Assembly: GCA_964515805.1 (NCBI GenBank)
Contig: CAZEUZ010000115.1
Location: 1 to 8,263, forward strand
Reading direction: 5' to 3'
Length of the DNA stretch: 8,263 nt
DNA from: CAZEUZ01 sp964515805
GTDB taxonomy: Bacteria > Pseudomonadota > Gammaproteobacteria > Pseudomonadales > Cellvibrionaceae
Position numbers and translations under genes: made by a program. Each line of letters opens with the position of its first letter. Position 1 is the first letter of the stretch. Positions 1-7,195 of the stretch are shown here, piece after piece. Under the pieces are notes generated by a model. The model was not told where the DNA came from. It was given only the letters and a program-made list of their open reading frames with translations, and searched no databases.

Positions 1-264
1 ACCACGCGCTGTAAAATAATCAACAATGCCGGCAACTAATGGCGCCTCGGGTCCGATAATCGTCAGTGCAACATTATTATCCTCAGCAAATTCGGCTAAT
101 CGTGCAAAGTCCATCACTTCGATAGCGACGTTTTCCACACCGCTTTCCAATTCAGTGCCCGCATTACCTGGAGCGACAAACACGGTATTTACTCGTTTAG
201 ACTGCGCTGCTTTCCACGCCAGCGCATGTTCTCTACCGCCAGAGCCAATAATTAATATATTCAT
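1..264 (-). CDS. purD: Phosphoribosylamine-glycine ligase (GAR synthetase), N-terminal part, cut by window edge
   Basis: PurD joins 5-phosphoribosylamine and glycine using ATP to give GAR, the second step of de novo purine synthesis, in the cytoplasm. Only the first 88 codons are present; the gene runs off the left edge. The ATG (complement of 262-264) is followed by the family's opening: MNILIIGSGGREHALAWK, the P-loop-like start of the N-domain, then APGNAGTE (about residues 31-38) and GPEAPLVAGIVDYF (about 71-84). These are standard PurD landmarks in the right order. It starts 25 nt downstream of the purH stop, so the two are probably co-transcribed; a purH-purD pair is common in gammaproteobacteria. 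The ribosome binding site is weak (an AAG about 12 nt before the ATG). Identification is firm; length and C-terminal integrity cannot be judged. Confidence 0.96.
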   Translation of the reverse strand, partial: MNILIIGSGGREHALAWKAAQSKRVNTVFVAPGNAGTELESGVENVAIEVMDFARLAEFAEDNNVALTIIGPEAPLVAGIVDYFTARG

Positions 265-289
265 AACGATCAAGTCTTAAGGTTGGGTA

Positions 290-1879
290 TCAATGGCGAA
301 AGTGCCGCATACCGGTAAATACCATTGCCATCCGATGTTCATCTGCCGCAGCGATAACTTCTTGGTCACGAACAGAACCGCCAGGTTGAATAACACACTG
401 AATACCAATCGCCGCAGCTTGATCAATACCATCGCGAAAAGGGAAAAAAGCATCACTGGCCATCACCGAACCAGCAACATCCAATCCAGCTTGCTCGGCT
501 TTGATAGCAGCGATGCGAGCTGAATTCACCCGGCTCATTTGACCGGCGCCGACACCAACTGTCGCACCGTCTTTACCGTAAACAATCGCATTCGATTTGA
601 CCATTTTAGCGACTTTCCAAGTAAACAACAGATCGAGCAGCTCTTCTTTGGAAGGTTGGCGCTGGCTGACCACAGTCAGATCATCCATAATCACCATACT
701 CTGGTCATAATTTTGCACCAATAACCCACCATTGACGCGCCGGTAATCCAGTCTGTGCGTTTGACTGCTGCTTGCCGTTGATTTGCAAGTTAATAAGCGC
801 ACATTTTTTTTAGCAGCAATGATAACCCTCGCCTCTTCACTAACCTCAGTGGCAATAATCACTTCAACGAATTGCCTATCGATAATAGTGCGTGCAGTTT
901 CGGCATTGAGCTGACAATTGATAGCGATGATACCGCCAAAAGCTGACTCTGGATCAGTAGCGAATGCTCTATTATAGGCCGCCAGTGGGTTTTTGCCGAT
1001 GGCCACACCACAGGGGTTAGCGTGCTTAACAATCACACAGGCGGGTTCATCAAAGAGTTTAACCGTCTCCAGTGCCGTATCCGCATCGGCGATATTATTA
1101 TAGGACAGCGCTTTTCCCTGTAACTGCTTTGCTCCGGCAATGCTGTTAGCGGGCGCCGAGTGTTCGGCATAAAAAGCCCCATGTTGATGAGGATTTTCCC
1201 CGTAACGCAAATCCTGAACTTTGGTCAGTTGAATGTTGAATGATGGTGGAAATGCTATTATTTCGCTTTTGTCTATCTTATCTAATTGACTCAAATAACT
1301 TGTTATAGCGGCATCATAAGCGGCGGTGTGTGCGTAAGCTTTAACCGCCAACTCAAAACGGGTCTCATAACAACTACAACCATCATGCATATTCATCTCA
1401 TTGCCGATCCGCTGATAATCGGCGGTATCGACAATGACAGTGACAGCAGCATGATTCTTAGCGGCGGCGCGTAACATCGTAGGACCACCGATGTCGATAT
1501 TTTCTATCGCATCATCCAAACGACAATCATTATTCGCCACCGTTTGTTCGAAGGGGTAAAGGTTAACCACTACCATATCTATGGCGCCGATATCATATGC
1601 CTTTAAAGTCTCGTCGTCCTGACTGCGCCGGGCCAGTATGCCACCATGAATTTTGGGATGCAGTGTCTTAATTCGTCCTCCCATCATCTCGGGAAAACCA
1701 GTATGGTTTGACACTTCAATAGCCTCAATAGCATTTTGGACTAATAGTTGGAAAGTCCCGCCAGTGGAAAGTATTTCAACGCCATTAGCTGACAATATTT
1801 TGGCGAACTCAACAATACCAGTTTTATCCGAAACACTTAGCAGAGCCCGTTTGATAGGCATTAAATGAGTAGAAGGCAT
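290..1879 (-). CDS. purH: Bifunctional AICAR transformylase / IMP cyclohydrolase
   Basis: PurH formylates AICAR with 10-formyl-tetrahydrofolate and then closes the ring to IMP, the last two steps of purine synthesis. The 529 residues equal the E. coli length. The N-terminal cyclohydrolase (MGS-like) domain shows RALLSVSDKTGIVEF (11-25), LSTGGT (37-42), GFPEMM..RIKTLHPKIHGG (61-80) and ENIDIGGPTM (126-135). The transformylase domain shows LRYGENPHQ (224-232), the catalytic Lys-His in VIVKHANPCGVA (K285, H286), ESAFGGIIA (311-319), RQFVEVIIA, VGAGQMSRVNSARIA and the C-terminal FTGMRHFRH. The first ATG gives the six residues before PIKRALL that other PurHs also carry; a second ATG at codon 7 is possible. 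Neither has a clear Shine-Dalgarno sequence. It lies 77 nt after fis and 25 nt before purD. No PurR-like operator was recognised upstream. Confidence 0.98.
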   Translation of the reverse strand: MPSTHLMPIKRALLSVSDKTGIVEFAKILSANGVEILSTGGTFQLLVQNAIEAIEVSNHTGFPEMMGGRIKTLHPKIHGGILARRSQDDETLKAYDIGAIDMVVVNLYPFEQTVANNDCRLDDAIENIDIGGPTMLRAAAKNHAAVTVIVDTADYQRIGNEMNMHDGCSCYETRFELAVKAYAHTAAYDAAITSYLSQLDKIDKSEIIAFPPSFNIQLTKVQDLRYGENPHQHGAFYAEHSAPANSIAGAKQLQGKALSYNNIADADTALETVKLFDEPACVIVKHANPCGVAIGKNPLAAYNRAFATDPESAFGGIIAINCQLNAETARTIIDRQFVEVIIATEVSEEARVIIAAKKNVRLLTCKSTASSSQTHRLDYRRVNGGLLVQNYDQSMVIMDDLTVVSQRQPSKEELLDLLFTWKVAKMVKSNAIVYGKDGATVGVGAGQMSRVNSARIAAIKAEQAGLDVAGSVMASDAFFPFRDGIDQAAAIGIQCVIQPGGSVRDQEVIAAADEHRMAMVFTGMRHFRH

Positions 1880-1956
1880 AATTTTATAAGAAGATAATTG
1901 AAAAGAAATTAACGGTGATTGTTCGATGGTGCATTCTGTAGGGCAGCATGAAAAAG

Positions 1957-2271
1957 TTACAAAAGACCATACTTTTTCAATTTTTTACGCAATGTAGCAC
2001 GATTTAACCCAAGTATAGTCGATGCTTTAGTTTGGTTGTGATTAGCATATTTCATAACTAATTTCAGCAAGGGCGCCTCCACTTCATTGAGCACCATATC
2101 GTATACATCGTTGACTTCTTGTCCATCTAAATATTGAAAATAGTTACTGACCGCGACCTCGACACAATCGCGCAATGATTGTTGATGATTGGGTTCGGAT
2201 AGCGACAATAACAAAGGCTCTTCTTGACCATCCGGGTAAGCGCTTTTACCCACTGCTTGTTCTGAATTCAT
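1957..2271 (-). CDS. fis: Fis nucleoid-associated DNA-binding protein
   Basis: Fis is a homodimeric DNA-bending protein that shapes the nucleoid and activates rRNA and other growth-related promoters. From the ATG at 2271 the product is 104 residues (E. coli Fis has 98). The core runs LRDCVEVAVSNYFQ, LDGQEVNDVYDMVL, EVEAPLLKLVMKY, and the last 26 residues (about 79-104) form the DNA-binding helix-turn-helix, NQTKASTILGLNRATLRKKL and then KKYGLL, very close to the E. coli sequence. The first ~30 residues are divergent, as usual for the mobile N-terminal arms. An in-frame GTG at 2283 would add four residues, but it directly abuts the purine-rich stretch; the ATG at 2271 has AGCGGGTG about 9 nt upstream and is preferred. 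It begins 18 nt after the dusB stop, the classic dusB-fis pairing, so expression probably depends on the dusB transcript. Confidence 0.97.
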   Translation of the reverse strand: MNSEQAVGKSAYPDGQEEPLLLSLSEPNHQQSLRDCVEVAVSNYFQYLDGQEVNDVYDMVLNEVEAPLLKLVMKYANHNQTKASTILGLNRATLRKKLKKYGLL

Positions 2272-2289
2272 ATTGTTGTACACCCGCTT

Positions 2290-3303
2290 TCAATACGTTT
2301 TTTCCATCAACAAATCATTGAAAAAATGCTCAATACTTGTCAATTGTTTTTGTGTCGATTCGATTTGATTAAATTCCTGACGGAATTGCTCAGCTTGGCG
2401 GCTTAAATGTAAATTGTGCGCCTTCAGATACCAGCTGAGATGTTTACGAGCAATACGCATACCAAGACATTCACCATAAAAATTATGGAGCTCAATGATA
2501 TGCGTAATCAGTGTTGTGTATATCTCTATTAATGCAGGTGGGTCGCACTTTTTACCGGCATTTAAAAAATCATTAATATCCCGAAACAGCCATGGATTAC
2601 CCTGGGCCGCACGGCCAATCATTACCGCATTGGCCTTGGTATAGCTCAATACTGCTCGTGCTTTTTCCGGTGAATCGATATCGCCATTAGCTACCACGGG
2701 TATCGACACCTGTTCAACTATATTGGCTATAGTATCGTATTCAACCCCAGCTTTAAATCCACAGGCACGCGTTCTACCATGTACAGCCAGTGCCGATACA
2801 CCACATTCCTCGGCGATACGGGCTATGGTTGCACCATTACGATTTTTCGTATCCCATCCCGTTCGTATTTTCAGAGTGACGGGAATCGCCACTGCATTAA
2901 CAATGGCTGTCAAAATGCGACTTACCAAACTTTCGTCCTGGAGCAAAGCGGAACCAGCAGCTTTTTTACAGACTTTTTTTGCGGGGCACCCCATGTTGAT
3001 ATCAATAATTTGAGCGCCCAGCGATTCGTTGACACTGGCCGCGTCAGCCATCATTTTTGGATCATTCCCTACAATCTGTACCGACCTTGGCTCCGCTTCA
3101 CACTGCAATGCATTGTCAGCACTGGATAAACGCAATCTACTCTTGCGACTATGCCACAAACGTTGATCGGAGGTAACCATTTCGGATACCGTCAAACCCG
3201 CACCAAATGAACGACACAACTTACGAAAAGGTAAATCGGTAATACCGGCCATGGGCGCCAAGATTGTCGGTTTATCAATGCACCAGTGTCCAATATGAAA
3301 CAT
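2290..3303 (-). CDS. dusB: tRNA-dihydrouridine synthase B
   Basis: DusB is an FMN- and NADPH-dependent enzyme that reduces uridines in the tRNA D-loop to dihydrouridine. The 337-residue product (E. coli DusB 321) has the Dus TIM barrel: APMAGITDLPFRKLCRSFGA (16-35, FMN-binding start), VSEMV (39-43), INMGCPAKKVCKK with the presumed catalytic cysteine C106, LKIRTGW (K145), AVHGRTR (H175), VVANGDI and GRAAQGNPW (phosphate-binding end of the barrel). The helical C-terminal tRNA-binding domain carries GMRIARKHLSWYLK. The combination MGCPAKKVC plus RKHLSWY and the adjacent fis favour DusB over DusA or DusC. The ATG start gives a normal N-terminus; the ribosome binding site is weak. It lies 49 nt after the DUF3426 gene and 18 nt before fis. 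In many gammaproteobacteria prmA sits upstream nearby; here it does not. Confidence 0.97.
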   Translation of the reverse strand: MFHIGHWCIDKPTILAPMAGITDLPFRKLCRSFGAGLTVSEMVTSDQRLWHSRKSRLRLSSADNALQCEAEPRSVQIVGNDPKMMADAASVNESLGAQIIDINMGCPAKKVCKKAAGSALLQDESLVSRILTAIVNAVAIPVTLKIRTGWDTKNRNGATIARIAEECGVSALAVHGRTRACGFKAGVEYDTIANIVEQVSIPVVANGDIDSPEKARAVLSYTKANAVMIGRAAQGNPWLFRDINDFLNAGKKCDPPALIEIYTTLITHIIELHNFYGECLGMRIARKHLSWYLKAHNLHLSRQAEQFRQEFNQIESTQKQLTSIEHFFNDLLMEKTY

Positions 3304-3352
3304 ATTTATATTCTATCTACGAGTAACCTGCTAATTAAAACCATAGGGAATA

Positions 3353-4489
3353 TCATCGACCACGATGAGTCGGCCGCACGACATATAGTTGATAATTAAC
3401 GGCCTCAGGACCTGGATCAACAATCTCAATTGAGATCTGTATGGGTTGATTGATCGGCATCAATTGGGTCCCCGCGAGCTCTCCACCCAAGTATTCACCA
3501 GCATAAAACCGCCGATAGGCAATTTTTTTGTCGTCGATATCATTAAATTCCAACAACAGATCCGGATAAGGCTGAGAAAATTCAGCCAAATTTAATAAAA
3601 CCGTATCCACTATCAACGCGTTATCAATACTGGGATGACTGCGCAGGATTAAATTTGAGATCTGAATTTTAGTCGTGTCGACTAAGTCCGGCAACACACA
3701 ACCCAACGCTGGGCAAACCACATTGTAAACACTCCTATAGGGATAAATTTTGCTCAGAGTGTGAAATTTAAAGGTAGCAATCTGTAAAACACCGATGAGA
3801 ATCAATAATAGAACACCAACCGAATACAACCATAACCTGCCCTTCGCTTTGTCATCATTCCAAACCATTTCAACAGGCGCAGGCTGAATTGTACTGAGCA
3901 AGTCTTCCTTGTTATGGCCAACTTTTGGTGGTGAAACAAGATCACTACTTTCTATTTGGCTATCTGTGATAGTGTCAGCGGCACTGATGTCAATCGATTC
4001 TTTAGAATGCTTTTTCTGTATCTGGATGGGTTCCTTGTGAAGATTTTGCGTCGTTTTTAATGGCGATTCTGTATTGATAATTTCCTTAGCGGTATTAAGT
4101 TTGACTGATTTTCCACTGATACTATGTTCACCGATACTATGTTCGCCAATACTATGATTTTCGCTATGTTTATTCGCAGCGCTTTCGGTTTCGCCTATCT
4201 GTTGCGCAATATCTTCCGTTGTGGTTATAGATTGTGCCGTTTGGCTGTGCTTTTTTAAGCTGGCCGGTGAAACACCTGATAAGGCGTGTGGTTTCGCTAG
4301 CTGTTCAGATTTTCGGCTATCTACTCTACTGGAAGCTTTTTTGGCAGGGGATTTATTGGTCTGGTCTAAAGCCTTAAACACACTCAGGCAAAAACCGCAG
4401 CGTACGGAACCCTTCGCAACACCAAGTTGAGCCTGTGTAACCCTGAAAGCAGTCGAACACTTAGGGCAGCGAGTGATTACATAACCCAC
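3353..4489 (-). CDS. Zinc-ribbon (MJ0042-type) membrane protein with C-terminal DUF3426, function unknown
   Basis: The 378-residue product has three visible parts. Residues 4-38 form a zinc ribbon: RCPKC (C8, C11) and RCGFC (C31, C34) around FRVTQAQLGVAKGSV, the pattern of the MJ0042/zinc_ribbon_5 family. Residues about 45-210 are a polar, Ser/Thr/Lys-rich low-complexity linker containing a short tandem repeat. Residues about 219-240 are one hydrophobic segment (LWLYSVGVLLLILIGVLQIATF), followed by a DUF3426-like domain with VVCPALGCVLP (C259, C264), NLAEFSQPYPDLLLEF, YRRFYAGEYL and EIVDPGPEAVNYQLYV. This domain order is typical of the family; no biochemical role is known to me. Start is GTG: the ribbon begins at once and no better in-frame start exists, with GGGA 11-14 nt upstream. 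Which side of the membrane the C-terminus faces is not settled by the flanking charges. Confidence 0.88.
   Translation of the reverse strand: MGYVITRCPKCSTAFRVTQAQLGVAKGSVRCGFCLSVFKALDQTNKSPAKKASSRVDSRKSEQLAKPHALSGVSPASLKKHSQTAQSITTTEDIAQQIGETESAANKHSENHSIGEHSIGEHSISGKSVKLNTAKEIINTESPLKTTQNLHKEPIQIQKKHSKESIDISAADTITDSQIESSDLVSPPKVGHNKEDLLSTIQPAPVEMVWNDDKAKGRLWLYSVGVLLLILIGVLQIATFKFHTLSKIYPYRSVYNVVCPALGCVLPDLVDTTKIQISNLILRSHPSIDNALIVDTVLLNLAEFSQPYPDLLLEFNDIDDKKIAYRRFYAGEYLGGELAGTQLMPINQPIQISIEIVDPGPEAVNYQLYVVRPTHRGR
4116..4160 (-). repeat. Three tandem 15-bp units inside the DUF3426 gene
   Basis: Units at 4116-4130, 4131-4145 and 4146-4160 share the core ATACTATG. Read leftward they encode NHSIG, EHSIG, EHSIS in the polar linker (residues about 111-125). 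The 15-bp period keeps the frame, so copy number could vary by slippage without breaking the gene. The third unit has diverged at its end. Confidence 0.75.
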
Positions 4490-4600
4490 GGTAGGATTTT
4501 CCCAATATGTCAGTGTTATTTGCGGCTAAAAATTTGTACCCAGTGACACACTTGCTAAGGCGCATCTGATCGAGACTCTTCTACTCAAATCTGATCAAAC
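4490..4600 (-). other. Gap between accC and the DUF3426 gene, the usual prmA position
   Basis: In many gammaproteobacteria prmA (ribosomal protein L11 methyltransferase) lies downstream of accC and ahead of dusB. Here only 111 nt separate accC from the DUF3426 gene. All three leftward frames were read: none gives a stretch resembling the PrmA C-terminus and all but short runs are broken by stops. No terminator-like hairpin with a T run was found. An 8-bp direct repeat (ATCTGATC) is present. Confidence 0.6.
4564..4596. repeat. 8-bp direct repeat ATCTGATC
   Basis: ATCTGATC occurs at 4564-4571 and 4589-4596, 17 bp apart, just downstream of the accC stop. Each contains the palindrome GATC. Short direct repeats can be left at deletion junctions, but a repeat this short also arises by chance. 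Confidence 0.35.
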
Positions 4601-5941
4601 CTAAAGCCCTAATTTTTTTTCCAGATAGTGGATATTTACCTCACCGCCAGCAAAGTCCTGATCTCTCACCAGTTGTTGTTGCAATTCAATATTGGTGCTA
4701 ATGCCATCAATTATAATTTCATCCAAAGCAGTACGCATTCGCTGCAGAGATGAAGTGCGATCTACATCATGGACGATCACTTTGGCAATCATAGAATCGT
4801 AGTAAGGAGGAACTGTATAACCACTGTACAAATGAGAATCAACTCTAACACCAAAACCGCCCGGAGGGTGATAAGTATCGATAATTCCCGGGCAAGGAAT
4901 AAATGTCTTTGGATCTTCGGCATTAATTCGACACTCGATAGCGTGGCCGCGAACAATCACATCCTCCTGTCTTATCGATAATTGACTACCTGAACAAACA
5001 CGAATCTGCTCTTTGATCAGATCAATACCCGTTACCATCTCTGTTACGGGATGTTCAACCTGGATACGGGTATTCATCTCAATGAAGTAGAACTGACCAT
5101 CTTCGTAAAGAAACTCGAATGTTCCTGCACCACGATAATTGATTTCCTTACAAGCATTCACGCAGGCGGCATAAACTTTTTCCCTGGCGTCTGTCGATAT
5201 ATTAGGCGCGGGCGCTTCCTCGAGAACTTTTTGATGACGGCGTTGAAGAGAACAATCGCGATCCCCCAAATGAATGACATTACCTTGTCCATCGGCCAAT
5301 ATTTGAACTTCAACATGGCGGGGATTTTGCAAAAACTTCTCCATATAAACCGTCTGATCACCGAAAGCCGCCTCCGCTTCACTTTTGGTAATATTAATAG
5401 CATGCATCAGTTCGGACTCGGCGTGAACGACACGCATACCGCGACCACCTCCACCTGCAGCAGCTTTAATGATTACGGGATAACCAATTTTTCGAGCAAT
5501 GGACAAGCAGTATGTACTGTCGTTACTTAGCGGCCCGTCAGAACCTGGCACAGTAGGCACGCCCGCCTTTTTCATGGTTGCGATCGCAGAAACTTTGTCA
5601 CCCATCAAACGAATCACATTGGCATCCGGACCTATGAAAGTAAAACCACTTTTTTGTACTTGTTCGGCAAAATCCGCATTTTCGGCCAGGAAACCATAAC
5701 CTGGGTGAACGGCGGTTGAATTGGTAATTTCCATAGCGCTGATAATCGCTGGAATATTTAGATAGCTTGCGGCTGATGGATTAGGACCAATACAAACCGA
5801 TTCGTCGGCGAGACGTACATGCTTTAGCTCTCGATCAATCTCTGAATGCACCGCGACGGTTTTTATATTGAGCTCTTTACAAGCACGCAATACACGTAAG
5901 GCAATTTCACCTCGATTGGCAATGAGTATTTTCCTAAGCAT
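4601..5941 (-). CDS. accC: Acetyl-CoA carboxylase, biotin carboxylase subunit
   Basis: AccC carboxylates the biotin on AccB using ATP and bicarbonate, the first half-reaction of acetyl-CoA carboxylase. The 446-residue product (E. coli 449) appears collinear with the E. coli enzyme: RKILIANRGEIALRVLRA, HPGYGFLAENA, FIGPDANVIRLMGDK, the ATP-grasp glycine loop IIKAAAGGGGRGMRVV (K159), RRHQKVLEEAPAP (K238), YRGAGTFEF, EMNTRIQVEHPVTEM (E288, N290, R292), GFGVRVDSH (R338) and YTVPPYYDSMIAK. Key residues are present, so it should be active. The start is the ATG at 5941, with TAAGGGA placed five bases upstream; a TTG one codon earlier is less likely. It follows accB after an 81-nt gap, longer than the 10-odd nt familiar from E. 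coli, with no clear hairpin in it. The next gene downstream is the DUF3426 gene, not prmA. Confidence 0.98.
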   Translation of the reverse strand: MLRKILIANRGEIALRVLRACKELNIKTVAVHSEIDRELKHVRLADESVCIGPNPSAASYLNIPAIISAMEITNSTAVHPGYGFLAENADFAEQVQKSGFTFIGPDANVIRLMGDKVSAIATMKKAGVPTVPGSDGPLSNDSTYCLSIARKIGYPVIIKAAAGGGGRGMRVVHAESELMHAINITKSEAEAAFGDQTVYMEKFLQNPRHVEVQILADGQGNVIHLGDRDCSLQRRHQKVLEEAPAPNISTDAREKVYAACVNACKEINYRGAGTFEFLYEDGQFYFIEMNTRIQVEHPVTEMVTGIDLIKEQIRVCSGSQLSIRQEDVIVRGHAIECRINAEDPKTFIPCPGIIDTYHPPGGFGVRVDSHLYSGYTVPPYYDSMIAKVIVHDVDRTSSLQRMRTALDEIIIDGISTNIELQQQLVRDQDFAGGEVNIHYLEKKLGL

Positions 5942-6022
5942 CAAATTCCCTTACTGCAGAATATCGTGGTCGTTTTTTGTACATAATGTTCATATTGGCT
6001 TTGTTGCCTGTCGAAAAGTAGC

Positions 6023-6496
6023 CTATTCAGGTGTGATAGAGAACAATGGTTGATTAAATTCAACAGGCTCTCCGTCTTCAATGAGTATCTTGTCAACGAT
6101 ACCTGCTTTATCTGCTTCTATTTGATTCATCATTTTCATCGCTTCGACAATACAGACGACTTGACCACATTTAACGTGCTGGCCAACTTCGACAAAGGGA
6201 GACGAATCCGGGCTGGGGGCACGATAGAAAGTACCTACCATGGGGGATTGAATAACATGATCGTTAGTCGTAGTAGGTACGGGTTTAGCGCTCTCGGGAC
6301 TGGTTTCTGAGGCTGCTGCAACTCCGGGCGCTGCAACCGCTGGTGCGGCTACTGGCATATTGTGAGGCATCATAGTAATCGGTGCAACTTGCTTGTTACT
6401 TATGCGCACTGACTCCTCGCCTTCTTTTATCTCTAATTCACCGATATCATGTTCTTCAAGTAATTCGATTAGTTTTTTAATTTTGCGGATATCCAT
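6023..6496 (-). CDS. accB: Biotin carboxyl carrier protein of acetyl-CoA carboxylase (BCCP)
   Basis: AccB carries the biotin that AccC carboxylates and from which the AccA/AccD transferase passes CO2 to acetyl-CoA. The 157 residues (E. coli 156) comprise an N-terminal helical part (MDIRKIKKLIELLEEHDIGE...VRISN, 1-34), an Ala/Pro-rich flexible linker (about 45-75, with APAVAAPGVAAAS) and the biotinyl domain from about 82. That domain shows SPMVGTFYRAPSPDSSPFVEVGQ-type thumb features and the biotinylation site VEAMKMMNQIEAD, with K121 the acceptor lysine. The ATG is preceded by AAGAGA at good distance. Only 13 nt separate it from the aroQ stop, so the two are probably translated from one message. 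In E. coli the AccB N-terminus takes part in autoregulation; whether that holds here is unknown. Confidence 0.98.
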   Translation of the reverse strand: MDIRKIKKLIELLEEHDIGELEIKEGEESVRISNKQVAPITMMPHNMPVAAPAVAAPGVAAASETSPESAKPVPTTTNDHVIQSPMVGTFYRAPSPDSSPFVEVGQHVKCGQVVCIVEAMKMMNQIEADKAGIVDKILIEDGEPVEFNQPLFSITPE

Positions 6497-6509
6497 GTGT
6501 GATTCTCTT

Positions 6510-6992
6510 TTAATTACCCTCTGTTGTCGTATGTGATTTGATCGTAGCCGTTGGCTGCTTTAAGTATTCAATAGCCGCAGACAATGCCAATCGATAACCG
6601 GTATGCCCAAAGCCACAAATGACCCCGATGGCGATGTCAGAAAAGTAAGACTGTTTACGGAAAGACTCACGGCAATGTATGTTGGATATATGGACTTCGA
6701 TGAAAGGTATTTCAACTGCCAACAGGGCGTCACGCAAAGCGATACTAGTATGAGTGAAAGCAGCAGGATTGAAAATTATGAAGTCGACACCTTTCAGATG
6801 CGCATCATGGATATAGTCAATTAATTGGCTTTCAGCATTGCTTTGTGAAGTCAGCAATTGATGATGGCTGGCTTGCGCAAGTGCAGTCAATGCCTGATCG
6901 ATTTCTCCTAATGTGACTGTGCCATACTTTTCCGGCTCCCGACTGCCCAGCAGATTAAGGTTGGGACCGTGTAACACTAGAATGGTTGCCAT
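6510..6992 (-). CDS. aroQ: 3-dehydroquinate dehydratase, type II
   Basis: AroQ dehydrates 3-dehydroquinate to 3-dehydroshikimate, the third step of the shikimate pathway to aromatic amino acids, in the cytoplasm as a dodecamer. The 160 residues match the family's usual ~145-160. Landmarks: LVLHGPNLNLLGSREPEKYG (flexible lid with R18 and the catalytic Y23), QSNAE, FNPAAFTHTSIALRDAL (N75 and nearby histidine), FIEVHISNIHCRESFRKQSY (catalytic H101, R112) and GVICGFGHTGYRLAL. The last ~16 residues (QPTATIKSHTTTEGN) are a polar tail beyond the fold. The first ATG is used; Shine-Dalgarno is weak (TAAGA). It is the first gene of the leftward cluster, next to the divergent region with dsbD, and sits 13 nt ahead of accB as in Pseudomonas-type genomes. 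Confidence 0.97.
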   Translation of the reverse strand: MATILVLHGPNLNLLGSREPEKYGTVTLGEIDQALTALAQASHHQLLTSQSNAESQLIDYIHDAHLKGVDFIIFNPAAFTHTSIALRDALLAVEIPFIEVHISNIHCRESFRKQSYFSDIAIGVICGFGHTGYRLALSAAIEYLKQPTATIKSHTTTEGN

Positions 6993-7103
6993 AGACGTCT
7001 TATTTGCCGATGAATCGCTTGCGGCATCAAATATGTAAATTGAAATAGATAAAGCATCGGGTATTCATGGAACTTAATTCGGCCAAACTAAACCAAGTGT
7101 CTG

Positions 7104-7123
7104 CACCCGTTTTCAATCGGGTG
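7104..7123. repeat. Perfect inverted repeat CACCCG-8-CGGGTG
   Basis: CACCCG (7104-7109) and CGGGTG (7118-7123) are exact reverse complements around an 8-base A/T-rich centre. No run of T follows on either strand, so it does not look like a rho-independent terminator. Its place in the divergent region makes a protein-binding operator or an mRNA hairpin possible; no known operator consensus was recognised. Confidence 0.4.
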
Positions 7124-7126
7124 GAG

Positions 7127-7195
7127 TTTGCCGAAAAAATATCTGCCTGTCTACAAAAAGATGCTTTTTCAACGAATTTTGTGTTTTTTTGCCGA
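7127..7195 (+). repeat. Imperfect direct repeat headed by TTTGCCGA
   Basis: TTTGCCGA occurs at 7127-7134 and 7188-7195, each followed within a few bases by ATCTG and later by a CTAC. A third octamer copy lies at 7003-7010 in the same orientation. It could be an old small duplication or repeated protein sites; neither is shown. One further copy inside purH (about 992-999) is explained by coding. Confidence 0.35.

Noticed and set aside
26..280. 84-codon plus-strand open frame at the left edge
   Set aside because: It is antisense to purD, whose N-terminal motifs are clear.
2723..3129. Two overlapping plus-strand open frames of 96 and 116 codons
   Set aside because: Both are antisense to the conserved core of dusB and in different frames from each other; they are shadows of its codon use.
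4461..4565. 34-codon leftward frame starting MRLSKCVTGYKF across the accC-DUF3426 gap
   Set aside because: It overlaps the start of the DUF3426 gene out of frame, resembles nothing known (including PrmA), and is short enough to be chance.
4611..4620. Run of T near the accC end, considered as a terminator tail
   Set aside because: It falls inside accC (codons for EKKLGL) and reads as A on the coding strand; no adjacent GC-rich stem.
5051..5530. 159-codon plus-strand open frame
   Set aside because: It lies wholly antisense to accC, which is unmistakable over this stretch; the encoded sequence has no recognisable domain.
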